Shown here: in pieces, positions 9,959-17,051 of the stretch | How positions within the stretch are numbered: position 1 is the stretch's first letter | Layout: each line of letters begins with the position of its first letter | Assembly: GCA_016490735.1 (NCBI GenBank) | Contig: JAEMWC010000127.1 | Location: 222,001-286,000, forward strand | Origin: Pachyseris speciosa | Taxonomy: Eukaryota > Cnidaria > Anthozoa > Scleractinia > Pachyseridae | Direction: 5' to 3' | DNA length: 64,000 nucleotides | The notes under the pieces: model-generated | What the model was told of the DNA's origin: nothing | The model's input: only the letters and a program-made list of their open reading frames with translations | Database searches by the model: none | Position numbers and translations under genes: made by a program

Positions 9959-9967
9959 AAGTATATG
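9949..9967 (+). promoter_or_regulatory. TCTAA-N11-ATG signal of the penton gene
   Basis: TCTAA (9949-9953) overlaps the end of the upstream gene and lies 11 nt before the ATG at 9965 in the context GTATATGA. Confidence 0.65.
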
Positions 9968-10750
9968 ACAGAAATTTCATTACGATTCAACAGTAAAAAC
10001 AGAGACAAAATTGGTGTTAGTAAGAGTCATGATTTTGAAAAAAGATTCAATACACCTATCAAATTAATGAATGATTTGAAATATGAAATGGCTGTGAATG
10101 TTATCAATATGACATACAGTTGGTATAACATCAGAGAGTCTTTAGGGAATAATCAAATGAAATATAGCCATGACAAAGTTGCAAACTGGGAAATAATAAC
10201 ATTCGTTGACGGGATGTATTCATACGACGATATCAATAGTTACATTCATGAGTATATGAGAAAAAATAGCCATGTACAGAATCCATCTGAAACAGACAAA
10301 TCAAAATTCAAGTATGGTATCAATAGATATTTCGTTTTATCAACATACCGCATTTTGATTGAACTCAATGAAAATTATCGTGTGGATCTGAGAAATAATG
10401 ATTTCAGAAAACTTATCGGTTTCGATTCAAAATTAGTTTCAGCAACAGAATATGGAACAAATCTACCAGATATTACAAGAGGAGTGGATGAAATTTATAT
10501 TAATTGTGATAAAGTGATAGATAGCATTGTCGATGGAAATAGCACAAATACAATCGCTGTTATACCAGTCACAGATCTCGTGAGAAGTTTACCTTTCACT
10601 TACAAACCTCGTTTTCTTTCATGGAATCCTATCTCAACACACACAATCAGCTCAATACGTTTTTATGTCACTGATTCTTCTAGACAACCAGTTGATTTAA
10701 ATGGGATAGATTGGTATATTGAGTTATTCTTGAGAGGTGTGGAATTATAA
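9965..10750 (+). CDS. Penton-like minor capsid protein (single jelly roll)
   Basis: 261 aa, beta-rich and without membrane segments. N-terminal strands (MTEISLRFNSKNRDKIGV) lead into repeated hydrophobic strands. Features such as DFRKLIGFDSKLV, then VDEIYINCDKVIDSIVDGN and a final IDWYIELFLRGVEL, match the Polinton minor capsid protein that closes the five-fold vertices. It directly precedes the small basic and major capsid genes, the usual order. The start ATG is fixed by the TCTAA-N11 signal. Assignment rests on gene order and strand pattern; a structure prediction would test it. Confidence 0.75.
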   Translation: MTEISLRFNSKNRDKIGVSKSHDFEKRFNTPIKLMNDLKYEMAVNVINMTYSWYNIRESLGNNQMKYSHDKVANWEIITFVDGMYSYDDINSYIHEYMRKNSHVQNPSETDKSKFKYGINRYFVLSTYRILIELNENYRVDLRNNDFRKLIGFDSKLVSATEYGTNLPDITRGVDEIYINCDKVIDSIVDGNSTNTIAVIPVTDLVRSLPFTYKPRFLSWNPISTHTISSIRFYVTDSSRQPVDLNGIDWYIELFLRGVEL

Positions 10751-10763
10751 AACCTAATAGTAT

Positions 10764-11012
10764 ATGAGGAGATTTGAATACGCGGAATATGAAAAATATC
10801 ACACAAGACAGGGTAAAGGAATAGTGAGTGATGCTGTCAAAACAGCTGTAAAAAAAGCAGCTACAACAATTGGTGAACATGTTGGCAAAAAAGGTGGTGA
10901 CAAAATAATAGAACTTTTAAGTAAGAAAAAGAGAAAAAGTGGAACTGAGAGTGAGATTAAGACTGGGGGTGAGATCAAAAGAAAGAGAGGTAGACCTCGA
11001 AAAATTAAGTAA
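10764..11012 (+). CDS. Small Lys/Arg-rich core protein with an AT-hook-like tail
   Basis: 82 aa. The middle has alternating Val/Ala/Gly and Lys (KTAVKKAATTIGEHVGKKGG). The tail is KRKRGRPRKIK, containing the AT-hook core RGRP. A DNA-condensing core protein or chromatin-tether role is plausible, comparable in charge to adenovirus core proteins. It starts at GTATATG but has CCTAA only 6 nt upstream rather than TCTAA at 11. It lies between penton and major capsid. Confidence 0.75.
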   Translation: MRRFEYAEYEKYHTRQGKGIVSDAVKTAVKKAATTIGEHVGKKGGDKIIELLSKKKRKSGTESEIKTGGEIKRKRGRPRKIK

Positions 11013-11018
11013 CTTTGA

Positions 11019-11037
11019 TCTAACACAATAATATATG
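11019..11037 (+). promoter_or_regulatory. TCTAA-N11-ATG signal of the major capsid gene
   Basis: TCTAA (11019-11023) lies 11 nt before the ATG at 11035; context TAACACAATAATATATG, nearly the same as at the 9116 gene (TAACACAATTGTATATG). Confidence 0.7.
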
Positions 11038-12324
11038 TCAAACTATCGTGATTCTAAATATATCGAACGATATGAAGATGTTGTCTTTGAGCTTGAGACA
11101 GCACTTAATACTGTAGTTGCAAACAATGCTCATCAGAGGAAAACAGGTTACCGATTTGTTGTTGATAACAGTGGAGAGACAACACCATTTGACTGGTATA
11201 ATGCCCGTTTTGAAATTGATTTTATTGTTAAAAAGCTTGCAGATGGAGATCATATTGCTGCTGAAGATCGAAACGGTATTGTGAATTCAGTATATTCTCT
11301 CATTAACACTTTGAATGTGAAGGTGAATGGTATCGATGTTTATGAGTGTAGAGATGCTAACCAAGCTACAAATATTAAGTCATTGCTTGAGTATTCACAG
11401 GGTTATGCTGCAAGTCAGGGAACCAATGAGTTCTTCTATCTTGACACAACAAGACATGCTGAAGACAGAGTTGCTCAAGCCGCTAATTACAACGCAGGTT
11501 TCGTAGCTAGGAAAACACTGTTGATCGGTGCCAATGGAAAAGTGTATGCAGAAGCATCATTGAACAGATACGGGTTTTTCAAGAGCCTTTATGGTGAAAT
11601 CCTACCCAATTCAAAAGTCGAGCTCAACATAACACTTGAGAGTGATGCAAATGTAATTTGGCAGGCTGCCGATGATTGTCGTGTGGTGATCACTAGATTC
11701 CAGCTGTTTGTTCCAAGAATAATTTTCAATTCTGTGGGAAAGTCTTTGTACATGGGCACTTATCTTGACACTAGGAAGTGGACTTACATGAGAGAAATGG
11801 TTGAGAGAGGTAATTCAACAAGACAACAGACAGCTAATTTCCGTATTTCAACAGGAATAAACAAACCAAGGCATGTATTTGTTTTCATCATCAATGATGC
11901 TAATGATTCTGTTCAGACAGCTAATAAATTCTTATATAACACATTCTCTGTTGCAAATAACCAGACTTTGACTAATTGCTATCTAGAGGTTGGAAATGGA
12001 AACGATTATCCAGAGGTTCATTACAAACCATCAACAGAGCCCACAAGGGTATTCAGAGACGTTTTGAATTATGTTCGTGTTGTGAATGAATTCAATGAAA
12101 ACACCCTTCTCACAAGAAAAAACTTTGGTACAATATTCCCTTTCATTTATTTTGATCTGACAAAACAGAAGCAGGACATAAAAGATGGAATGACAAAACT
12201 GACTTTCAAATACACTTTGAGTGGTGTAACAAATGCTGATTACAGTGTGTATGCACTTGTGCTGTATGAGCAGGATGTTGAGATGAGAAAGACTGATGGG
12301 AAACTTGTGCTGAGATCTATGTAA
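11035..12324 (+). CDS. Major capsid protein (double jelly roll)
   Basis: 429 aa, the usual size for Polinton capsid proteins. There are two beta-sandwich halves: strands around TPFDWYNARFEIDFIV and SLINTLNVKVNGIDVYE in the first, a junction near NSKVELNITLESDANVIW, and a second half from CRVVITRFQLFVPRI onward with FKYTLSGVTNADYSVYALVL near the end. This builds pseudo-hexameric capsomers of icosahedral virions and links Polintons to adenoviruses and virophages. It follows the penton and core genes and has the strongest match to the shared start signal. Intact, with no frame breaks. Confidence 0.88.
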   Translation: MSNYRDSKYIERYEDVVFELETALNTVVANNAHQRKTGYRFVVDNSGETTPFDWYNARFEIDFIVKKLADGDHIAAEDRNGIVNSVYSLINTLNVKVNGIDVYECRDANQATNIKSLLEYSQGYAASQGTNEFFYLDTTRHAEDRVAQAANYNAGFVARKTLLIGANGKVYAEASLNRYGFFKSLYGEILPNSKVELNITLESDANVIWQAADDCRVVITRFQLFVPRIIFNSVGKSLYMGTYLDTRKWTYMREMVERGNSTRQQTANFRISTGINKPRHVFVFIINDANDSVQTANKFLYNTFSVANNQTLTNCYLEVGNGNDYPEVHYKPSTEPTRVFRDVLNYVRVVNEFNENTLLTRKNFGTIFPFIYFDLTKQKQDIKDGMTKLTFKYTLSGVTNADYSVYALVLYEQDVEMRKTDGKLVLRSM

Positions 12325-12545
12325 ATAAAAACAAATTAAATAATTAAATAAATTAATTAAATTAAATAATTAAATAATTAAATAAATAAATAAAAACAAA
12401 TTAAATAATTAAATAAATTAATTAAATTAAATAATTAAATAATTAAATAAATAAATAAAAACAAATTAAATAATTAAATAAATAAATAAAACAAATTAAA
12501 TAATTAAATTAATTAATTAAATTAAATCATTATTTATATTAAATA
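12325..12545. repeat. AT-only tandem repeat between capsid and pVI-like genes (65-bp period)
   Basis: AAAAACAAATTAAATAATT recurs at 12327, 12392 and 12457, exactly 65 bp apart, with a shorter fourth copy at 12488. The unit is built from AAAT/TTAA steps with almost no G or C. No gene. It could be a terminator/poly-A region for the capsid transcript, an easily melted replication site, or replication slippage. Confidence 0.9.
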
Positions 12546-12569
12546 CAATTTAGTATAAACATATATTAT

Positions 12570-13424
12570 ATGACTACTTATCATCCTCATGGAGTGACAC
12601 TGTCACAAGGTCAGAAAGAAAAGCTGGCAAAAGCTATTAAATCAAATTCAGCGGTAACATTGAGGCTGACTCATGATGAATTATCTGGCGGTGATCAACT
12701 TATGTTGACAAAAAGACAAATCAACAAACTAATGAAATCGAAAAGATTGGGAAAAGGTTCTGATATCAATATATCAAAAAGTCAAATCAGAAAGGCGGTT
12801 GTACATGGAGGTTCTCTTTGGTCAAGTCTTTTTTCACTTGGAACAAGACTATTACCATATGCAGGTAAGGCAGTAGCTAAAGCGGCTCCAGCATTGGCCA
12901 CAGGTGCTCTTTCTTCATTGGCAAGTCTCGGCATTGATAAACTATTTGGAAAGAAACAAAAAGGAGGATTCATTATTCCCAATGAAAACTTGCCCCAACT
13001 ATTGAATTTTGGAAATTTATTGAATGTGAGACAAATGGCTGATCTTGTAAATGCAATGCAGTCTGGTGGACAACTTGCTATCACACCAACAAAAACTCAG
13101 TCTGGTGGGTTTCTTGGAACACTTTTAGCAAGTATTGGAATTCCTCTACTTATGAAAGCCTTGTCTGGAAAGGGTTTGCATGTTGAACACAGCCGTTCTA
13201 GACGGTCATTACCAGTTCATGTTCCAGATCACATTGCAGTCAAAAAAAATAAAAGTGGTGGGAAACACGTTATGATTCCATGGCAATCACCCCCAGTTGT
13301 TGGTACATGGAATAACCCAATCGGTTATGGGGTAAAAAAAAAAAAGACCAGAAAGGGAAAAGGACTTCTGTTAGGAAAAGACAGCCCGTTCAATTCAATC
13401 CCCATACTAGGAACCATTTTGTAA
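12570..13424 (+). CDS. pVI-like membrane-active minor capsid protein
   Basis: 284 aa, basic. An N-terminal domain (QGQKEKLAKAIKSNSAVTLR, then LTKRQINKLMKSKRLG) is followed by GGSLWSSLFSLGTRLLPYAG and an Ala-rich amphipathic helix (KAVAKAAPALATGALSSLAS). A second glycine-led hydrophobic patch is SGGFLGTLLASIGIPLLM, then a Lys-rich tail. Hydrophobic helices released beside GG-S/GG-F sites, next to an adenovirus-type protease, suggest a pVI-type endosome-lysing protein matured by that protease (inference). Its start has TATATG context. The tail contains a run of 12 A (13334-13345) that sets up the -1 shift into the protease frame. Confidence 0.72.
   Translation: MTTYHPHGVTLSQGQKEKLAKAIKSNSAVTLRLTHDELSGGDQLMLTKRQINKLMKSKRLGKGSDINISKSQIRKAVVHGGSLWSSLFSLGTRLLPYAGKAVAKAAPALATGALSSLASLGIDKLFGKKQKGGFIIPNENLPQLLNFGNLLNVRQMADLVNAMQSGGQLAITPTKTQSGGFLGTLLASIGIPLLMKALSGKGLHVEHSRSRRSLPVHVPDHIAVKKNKSGGKHVMIPWQSPPVVGTWNNPIGYGVKKKKTRKGKGLLLGKDSPFNSIPILGTIL
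13334..13346 (+). promoter_or_regulatory. Candidate -1 frameshift site, pVI-like to protease (A12G, includes A_AAA_AAG)
   Basis: In the pVI frame the codons are GTA AAA AAA AAA AAG; any of the embedded heptamers (A_AAA_AAA or A_AAA_AAG at 13340-13346) allows tandem -1 slippage. The -1 frame has a stop at 13313-13315 and is then open through the protease to 13879, with no ATG before the catalytic domain. A short CAGAA/TTCTG hairpin follows. Confidence 0.6.
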
Positions 13425-13879
13425 ATAAACCCTTATCCAACTTAGATTTAATCAATTGGGTGAAACAACTTGGAATAAAACATTTTAGAGGAGTATTTTC
13501 AAGAGACAATCTTCCTAGACAAACAAAAAACAATGAATGTGGGATAGTCAATCTTGATTCCAAAATTGGACCTGGTACTCATTGGGTTTGTTATAGGAAT
13601 TTCAAAAATGATAAATACTGTGAATACTTTGACTCTTTCGGTTTAATGATGCCAACAGAAGTTCAAATATATATGGCTACAAGCGGTAAACAACTTGAAT
13701 ACTCTGGTGATGAGATACAAGAAAGGGATTCAGTCTTGTGTGGATATTGGTGTTTGTACTATCTTCTCGAGAGACAAAAAGGCAGATCTATTCTGGATAC
13801 AATACACAACTCCAAATTCAGTTCAACAGATACGAGTGTCAATCACAGATTCATCATAGACTACTTTAAAAATATCTAA
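13346..13879 (+). CDS. Adenovirus-type maturation cysteine protease (C5/Ulp1 fold)
   Basis: The recognisable domain begins with FVNKPLSNLDLINWV at about 13418 and ends 13879. Catalytic His is in GTHWVCY (13577-13597), Asp in YFDSFG, the oxyanion Gln in EIQERDS, and the nucleophile in LCGYWC. It matures virion proteins by cutting after Gly-containing motifs. The frame has no ATG between the upstream stop (13315) and the GTG at 13460, which already lies inside the conserved N-terminus. The start given is the first codon after the candidate -1 slip in the pVI-like gene, so the product may be a pVI-protease fusion. A non-AUG start or a lost ATG are alternatives. Confidence 0.88.
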   Translation, partial: DQKGKRTSVRKRQPVQFNPHTRNHFVNKPLSNLDLINWVKQLGIKHFRGVFSRDNLPRQTKNNECGIVNLDSKIGPGTHWVCYRNFKNDKYCEYFDSFGLMMPTEVQIYMATSGKQLEYSGDEIQERDSVLCGYWCLYYLLERQKGRSILDTIHNSKFSSTDTSVNHRFIIDYFKNI

Positions 13880-13891
13880 CTTAATGGTATA

Positions 13892-14080
13892 ATGGTAAAA
13901 TCATATTGTGTTAAACAGAAGAAAATCACTGAATGTGTACCTGGAAGTGAAAGATATCAAAAGACAAAAAATGGTCGAACTATGATGAAATGCACTTGTG
14001 CTGAATGTGGAATAACAAAGACTAAATTCGTCAAGAGACTGGGAAACGGATTGGCCCGTCTGAAGGGGCGGGCATACTAG
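13892..14080 (+). CDS. Zinc-ribbon protein, DUF5679-like
   Basis: 62 aa. MVKSYCVKQKK then a KNGRTMMKCTCAECGITKTK block: the layout of DUF5679 (YCVKCK...GKCPxCG), small zinc ribbons common in viruses, except that the second Cys of the first pair is Gln. TCTAA lies 12 nt upstream of the ATG, overlapping the protease stop. The 3' end holds G_GGA_AAC in the correct register (14041-14047) and a GC-rich hairpin, from which translation could pass into the PLA2 frame. Confidence 0.75.
   Translation: MVKSYCVKQKKITECVPGSERYQKTKNGRTMMKCTCAECGITKTKFVKRLGNGLARLKGRAY
14041..14073 (+). promoter_or_regulatory. Candidate -1 ribosomal frameshift signal: GGGAAAC, 6-nt spacer, GC-rich stem-loop
   Basis: CTG GGA AAC are zero-frame codons of the zinc-ribbon gene, so the heptamer G_GGA_AAC is in canonical X_XXY_YYZ register. 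Six bases later GCCCGTC (14054-14060) pairs with GGCGGGC (14067-14073) over a 6-base loop, giving 7 pairs including one G-U. Such GC density is exceptional in this AT-rich element. The -1 frame is open from 14026 into the PLA2 gene. Confidence 0.7.
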
Positions 14081-14094
14081 ATTCAGCCGCAGAT

Positions 14095-14733
14095 ATGGCA
14101 CTAACAGGATTCTTAGAACATGGAGTCCCTTATTTAGCGAAGAAGGGTGTTGAAATGGGGAGATATTATGCTTCAGAAGCAATGAGAAATCCAAAGCTGC
14201 AAAAGCAATTGATTGATAAAGGACTTTCCCTTGCAAAGCCAGTGATTACAAAGGTTGGGTCAGAAGCTTTGAAACAACTCTCAACAAAAGTGAGACCAAA
14301 TATTCGTTACAAAACAGATATCAAAGGATTAGATTACAGCGGTGCTATTGACATTCACAAGATGATCGGTAAACTACCAAAACCAAAAAGTGGATGGACA
14401 CCCGGAAAGTATAAATACATGGGACCTTATAATCCCCTCGATAAACAGTTAGAGTATGATAAAAACACAGGTGAGGTTACAAAATGGAATGTCCTACGTT
14501 ACAATAAAGTAGATGAAATAGCAGCTTACCACGATATTTGTTATGATATGGGAAAGAATAAAGGTGATTGTGATAGAACAATGATCAATTCTCTTGATGC
14601 CATTCCTTATGGTGAAATGCCAAAATGGGGTCAAACAGCCAGATTCTTAATTGATAAAAAACAGAAATTAGGTCTTGGTGTTTCAAAAAACGGAAAAAGC
14701 CGTCGAGTGAAGAAAACTGGCAAGAAAAACTAG
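14095..14733 (+). CDS. Parvovirus VP1-type phospholipase A2 capsid protein
   Basis: 212 aa from the first ATG. Residues 1-65 are amphipathic and helical. The PLA2 core has the calcium loop YMGPYNPLD (108-116) and the catalytic helix VDEIAAYHDICYD (139-151, His146/Asp147), with Asp/Cys residues after (GDCDRTM). In parvoviruses this domain lets the capsid breach endosomes; the same is inferred here. The tail is Lys/Arg-rich. There is no TCTAA signal. The frame is open upstream of the ATG to 14026 and could be entered by -1 shifting from the zinc-ribbon gene. Near its end TCA AAA AAC holds A_AAA_AAC, leading to the integrase frame. Confidence 0.85.
   Translation: MALTGFLEHGVPYLAKKGVEMGRYYASEAMRNPKLQKQLIDKGLSLAKPVITKVGSEALKQLSTKVRPNIRYKTDIKGLDYSGAIDIHKMIGKLPKPKSGWTPGKYKYMGPYNPLDKQLEYDKNTGEVTKWNVLRYNKVDEIAAYHDICYDMGKNKGDCDRTMINSLDAIPYGEMPKWGQTARFLIDKKQKLGLGVSKNGKSRRVKKTGKKN
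14685..14691 (+). promoter_or_regulatory. Candidate -1 frameshift site, PLA2 to integrase (A_AAA_AAC)
   Basis: Zero-frame codons TCA AAA AAC give the canonical heptamer AAAAAAC in register. After a -1 slip the frame continues CGG AAA AAG and is open through integrase to 15653. No strong downstream stem is visible (only ACGG/CCGT around it), so this is weaker than the 14041 signal. Confidence 0.6.
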
Positions 14734-15653
14734 CAGATGAATTACATGCACCCATAAAACGTAATTTCACTCGGCGGCGTGTGATTGTAAATAAAATTGA
14801 TGAAATATGGGCAAGTGATCTAGTTGAAATGCAACAGTTTAGTAAATGGAATAAAGGTTATCGATATCTTCTTATGGTTATTGATGTCTTCAGCAAATAT
14901 GGTTGGATTGTCCCATTGAAGGATAAGAAAGGTGAATCTGTCACTGAAGCATTCAAAACAATATTCAAGGAAGGCAGAAAACCACAGTATTTATGGGTTG
15001 ATAAAGGTAAAGAGTTTTACAACAAACACTTGAAAGACCTATTAGAGAAACATAGTGTACATATGTACTCAACTGAGAATGAAGAAAAGTCCTCAGTGGT
15101 TGAAAGATGGAATAGGACAATTAAATCCAAAATGTGGAAGCAGTTCACTGTTCAAGGTAATACACAGTATTTAGACATGTTGCCAAAACTAGTGAAACAG
15201 TATAATAATACCAAACATTCAAGCATAAAGATGACACCTACAGAAGCTAGTAAAAAGAGGAATGAAGGAACTGTTTACTTTAATCTACATGGTGATATGG
15301 AGCCATTAAAACAGAAACCAAAATTTAAGGTCGGCGACAAGGTCCGAATATCTAAGTATAAACGGAATGTGTTTGACAAGGGCTATACACCAAATTGGAC
15401 AGAAGAAGTGTTTACAGTTGATAAGATCCAATACACTAATCCAATAACATACAAACTAAAAGATCTCAACGATGAAGAAATACAAGGGAGTTTTTATGAA
15501 CCTGAGTTATTTAAAGCCAGACAGGATGTTTTCCGTATTGATAAAGTCATTCGCAGAGACTATAAGAAAAAACAAGCTTTGGTGAAGTGGAAGGGATATA
15601 GTGACGAATTTAACAGTTGGATACCATTTAGGGATTTAAAAGAAATATTATAA
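14691..15653 (+). CDS. Polinton rve-family integrase with C-terminal chromodomain
   Basis: DDE catalytic residues: D in IWASDLVEMQ, D in LWVDKGKEF, E in SSVVERWNRT. An SH3-like segment follows (KFKVGDKVRISKYKR), then a chromodomain (FRIDKVIRRDYKKKQALVKW, then GYSDEFNSWIPFRDL). It cuts target DNA with 6-bp stagger, matching the GACGTC duplication. The chromodomain may guide insertion to histone-marked chromatin. The conserved N-terminal segment (LADELHAPIKRNF) begins upstream of the first GTG (14781), overlaps the PLA2 gene, and no ATG exists between the stop at 14657 and the catalytic region. The start given is the codon after the candidate -1 slip. Confidence 0.93.
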   Translation, partial: RKKPSSEENWQEKLADELHAPIKRNFTRRRVIVNKIDEIWASDLVEMQQFSKWNKGYRYLLMVIDVFSKYGWIVPLKDKKGESVTEAFKTIFKEGRKPQYLWVDKGKEFYNKHLKDLLEKHSVHMYSTENEEKSSVVERWNRTIKSKMWKQFTVQGNTQYLDMLPKLVKQYNNTKHSSIKMTPTEASKKRNEGTVYFNLHGDMEPLKQKPKFKVGDKVRISKYKRNVFDKGYTPNWTEEVFTVDKIQYTNPITYKLKDLNDEEIQGSFYEPELFKARQDVFRIDKVIRRDYKKKQALVKWKGYSDEFNSWIPFRDLKEIL

Positions 15654-15805
15654 AGAGAAAATTATCTAACATATATATAAGTAGACCTTACAGTAGGTTA
15701 TACTGTTATTTGCTCATGGTAGCCAAGAATATTATTATTCCTGACTATATTTAAACACAGGTTGAAAATGAATTAAAAAATAAATTATTATAATATAATA
15801 TACAA
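15654..15805. promoter_or_regulatory. AT-rich intergenic region upstream of the BRO-N gene
   Basis: No gene. It holds ATCTAACATATATATAAG near 15665 without an ATG at the usual distance, a short ACCT...AGGT inverted repeat near 15690, and TTATAATATAATATACAAATG at the start of the BRO-N gene, which resembles GTTATAATATAAATG at 17052. Confidence 0.4.
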
Positions 15806-16327
15806 ATGCAAAAATATTCCTACGATAATAAAGAATTAGATGTATCAATAGATTGTTATCTTGATGAAAAAAATGATATATGGTTCAGAGGTAGAGACAT
15901 AGCTACTATTCTTGACTATAAAAATCCACAAAGAGCAATCAGAGATTATGTTGTATCGGATGATAAAATCTTGATAAACCATAAAATAAACACAAATTCA
16001 CGGGGGACAAAAACGGTCCCTCGTGCTGAGACCATTGAATCACGGGGGACAAAAACGGTCCCTCGTGCTGAGACCATTGAATCACGATGTAACAAAACGT
16101 TACCTCATGCTGAGACCACAAATTCACGATGTAACAAAACGTTACCTCATGCTGAGACCATCGAAAAAACTTTCAAATGTTTTTTTATAAATGAATCAGG
16201 ACTTTATTCACTAATATTGTCTTCTAAAAAACAAGAAGCAGTAAAATTTAAACATTGGGTTACATCAAAAGTATTGCCATCAATCAGGAAACAGGGATAT
16301 TACAAACAGTTTAATGACAAGCAATAA
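15806..16327 (+). CDS. BRO-N domain protein with internal 14-residue repeats
   Basis: 173 aa. The two halves of a BRO-N (baculovirus repeated ORF) DNA-binding domain are clear: IWFRGRDIATILDYKNPQRA at residues 32-51 and FINESGLYSLILSSKKQEA, then FKHWVTSKVLPSIRKQGYY, at 128-167. Between them four tandem 14-residue repeats (SRGTKTVPRAETIE / SRCNKTLPHAETTN types) are inserted. Related proteins bind DNA and modulate viral or host transcription. The stop overlaps the start of the next gene. Upstream sequence is of the TTATAATATAA type, not TCTAA, suggesting a different expression class from the capsid genes. Confidence 0.85.
   Translation: MQKYSYDNKELDVSIDCYLDEKNDIWFRGRDIATILDYKNPQRAIRDYVVSDDKILINHKINTNSRGTKTVPRAETIESRGTKTVPRAETIESRCNKTLPHAETTNSRCNKTLPHAETIEKTFKCFFINESGLYSLILSSKKQEAVKFKHWVTSKVLPSIRKQGYYKQFNDKQ
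15998..16165 (+). repeat. Four 42-bp tandem repeats, each a hairpin, inside the BRO-N gene
   Basis: TCACG begins units at 15998, 16040, 16082 and 16124 (42-bp period). Units 1-2 carry GGGAC...GTCCC arms and units 3-4 carry GTAAC...GTTAC arms around an AAAAC loop, flanked by CACG...CGTG or CACGAT...CATG. Both arms changed together between the two unit types. Confidence 0.9.
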
Positions 16328-16727
16328 TATGCTATTAATTGAATGTGAAAATGATCTGCATTATAAGATTGTTTCATTCATCAGAAAGAAATATGAAGAC
16401 GCATTAATGATTGCTGGTTTAGGTGAGAATCAAATAAGCCCAAACATGAGAATCAGAAGTTATAAGAAAGGATATATGACTGGTCAGTGTGATTTGATGT
16501 TAATGAATCCAACAAGAAAATACAATGCTCTATGTCTTGAATTCAAAAGCCCAACTGGTGTATATCAAGTGTCGGATAAACAAAAAATTATGAAGCAAAT
16601 GTATGAGAAAAACAAGTGTAAATACATCGTTAGCAACTGTTTCGAAGACTTAATCCACGAAATAACTAAACACTTGGAGGAGAGTATAAAATACTTATCA
16701 AGAAGAGAAAGATATTTAAAAAAATAA
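16314..16727 (+). CDS. PD-(D/E)xK / VRR-NUC-like nuclease
   Basis: 137 aa. GYMTGQCDLMLMNP supplies the catalytic Asp (G-x-x-D-L-M), and LCLEFKSPTG supplies E-x-K; downstream a Q (SDKQ) and YIVSNCFEDLI match the restriction-endonuclease fold of VRR-NUC-type enzymes. A short His-containing helix precedes (NDLHYKIVSFIRKKY). A role in resolving replication intermediates or degrading rival DNA is inferred. The ATG at 16314 overlaps the BRO-N stop by 14 nt; a second ATG at 16329 in AATAATATG may be the real start. It is shifted +1 relative to BRO-N, so it is not part of the -1 series. Confidence 0.72.
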   Translation: MTSNNMLLIECENDLHYKIVSFIRKKYEDALMIAGLGENQISPNMRIRSYKKGYMTGQCDLMLMNPTRKYNALCLEFKSPTGVYQVSDKQKIMKQMYEKNKCKYIVSNCFEDLIHEITKHLEESIKYLSRRERYLKK

Positions 16728-16745
16728 TTTATAGAACTATATATT

Positions 16746-16946
16746 ATGGAGAATCAAAATGTCAAAATCAAAAGAGGTCGAGGAAGACCTAGAGTTCTCA
16801 GTGATGAGGAAAGAATAAAACACAAGACTACCTATATGCTGAATAAAGAATGGTACTGTGAAGTTTGTAATAATGGCAAAAATTACACACTGGCCGGCAG
16901 AACGCTTCACAAGAGAACAAAAAAGCATCAAAAAAATAAAATTTGA
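16746..16946 (+). CDS. Small AT-hook plus zinc-finger DNA-binding protein
   Basis: 66 aa. KRGRGRPRV near the N-terminus is an AT-hook. The C-terminal half, WYCEVCNNGKNYTLAGRTLH then KRTKKHQ, fits a C2H2 finger (C-x2-C...H-x5-H). It is preceded by TATAGAACTATATATTATGG. It lies between the nuclease and polymerase genes; a regulatory or replication accessory role is likely but unproven. Confidence 0.7.
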   Translation: MENQNVKIKRGRGRPRVLSDEERIKHKTTYMLNKEWYCEVCNNGKNYTLAGRTLHKRTKKHQKNKI

Positions 16947-16958
16947 ATCAGTTCAAAG

Positions 16959-16977
16959 GATTCCAGGATTTGGAATC
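16959..16977 (+). terminator. Perfect 7-bp hairpin downstream of the small zinc-finger gene
   Basis: GATTCCA, 5-base loop GGATT, TGGAATC. It sits 13 bp past a stop codon in the longest gap between genes on this side, so it could end or stabilise the upstream transcript. Function is a guess. Confidence 0.35.
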
Positions 16978-17051
16978 ACTTGAATTATCAACCCTACTTA
17001 AACGCGCATTGAAACTGACTTAAACAAAAAATATATATAGTTATAATATAA

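Noticed and set aside
15998..16165. CRISPR-like array
   Set aside because: The units are contiguous without spacers, lie in a coding frame, and the genome is eukaryotic.
16314..16327. BRO-N to nuclease overlap as a fourth frameshift
   Set aside because: The offset is +1, ATGs are available at 16314 and 16329, and no slippery heptamer fits.
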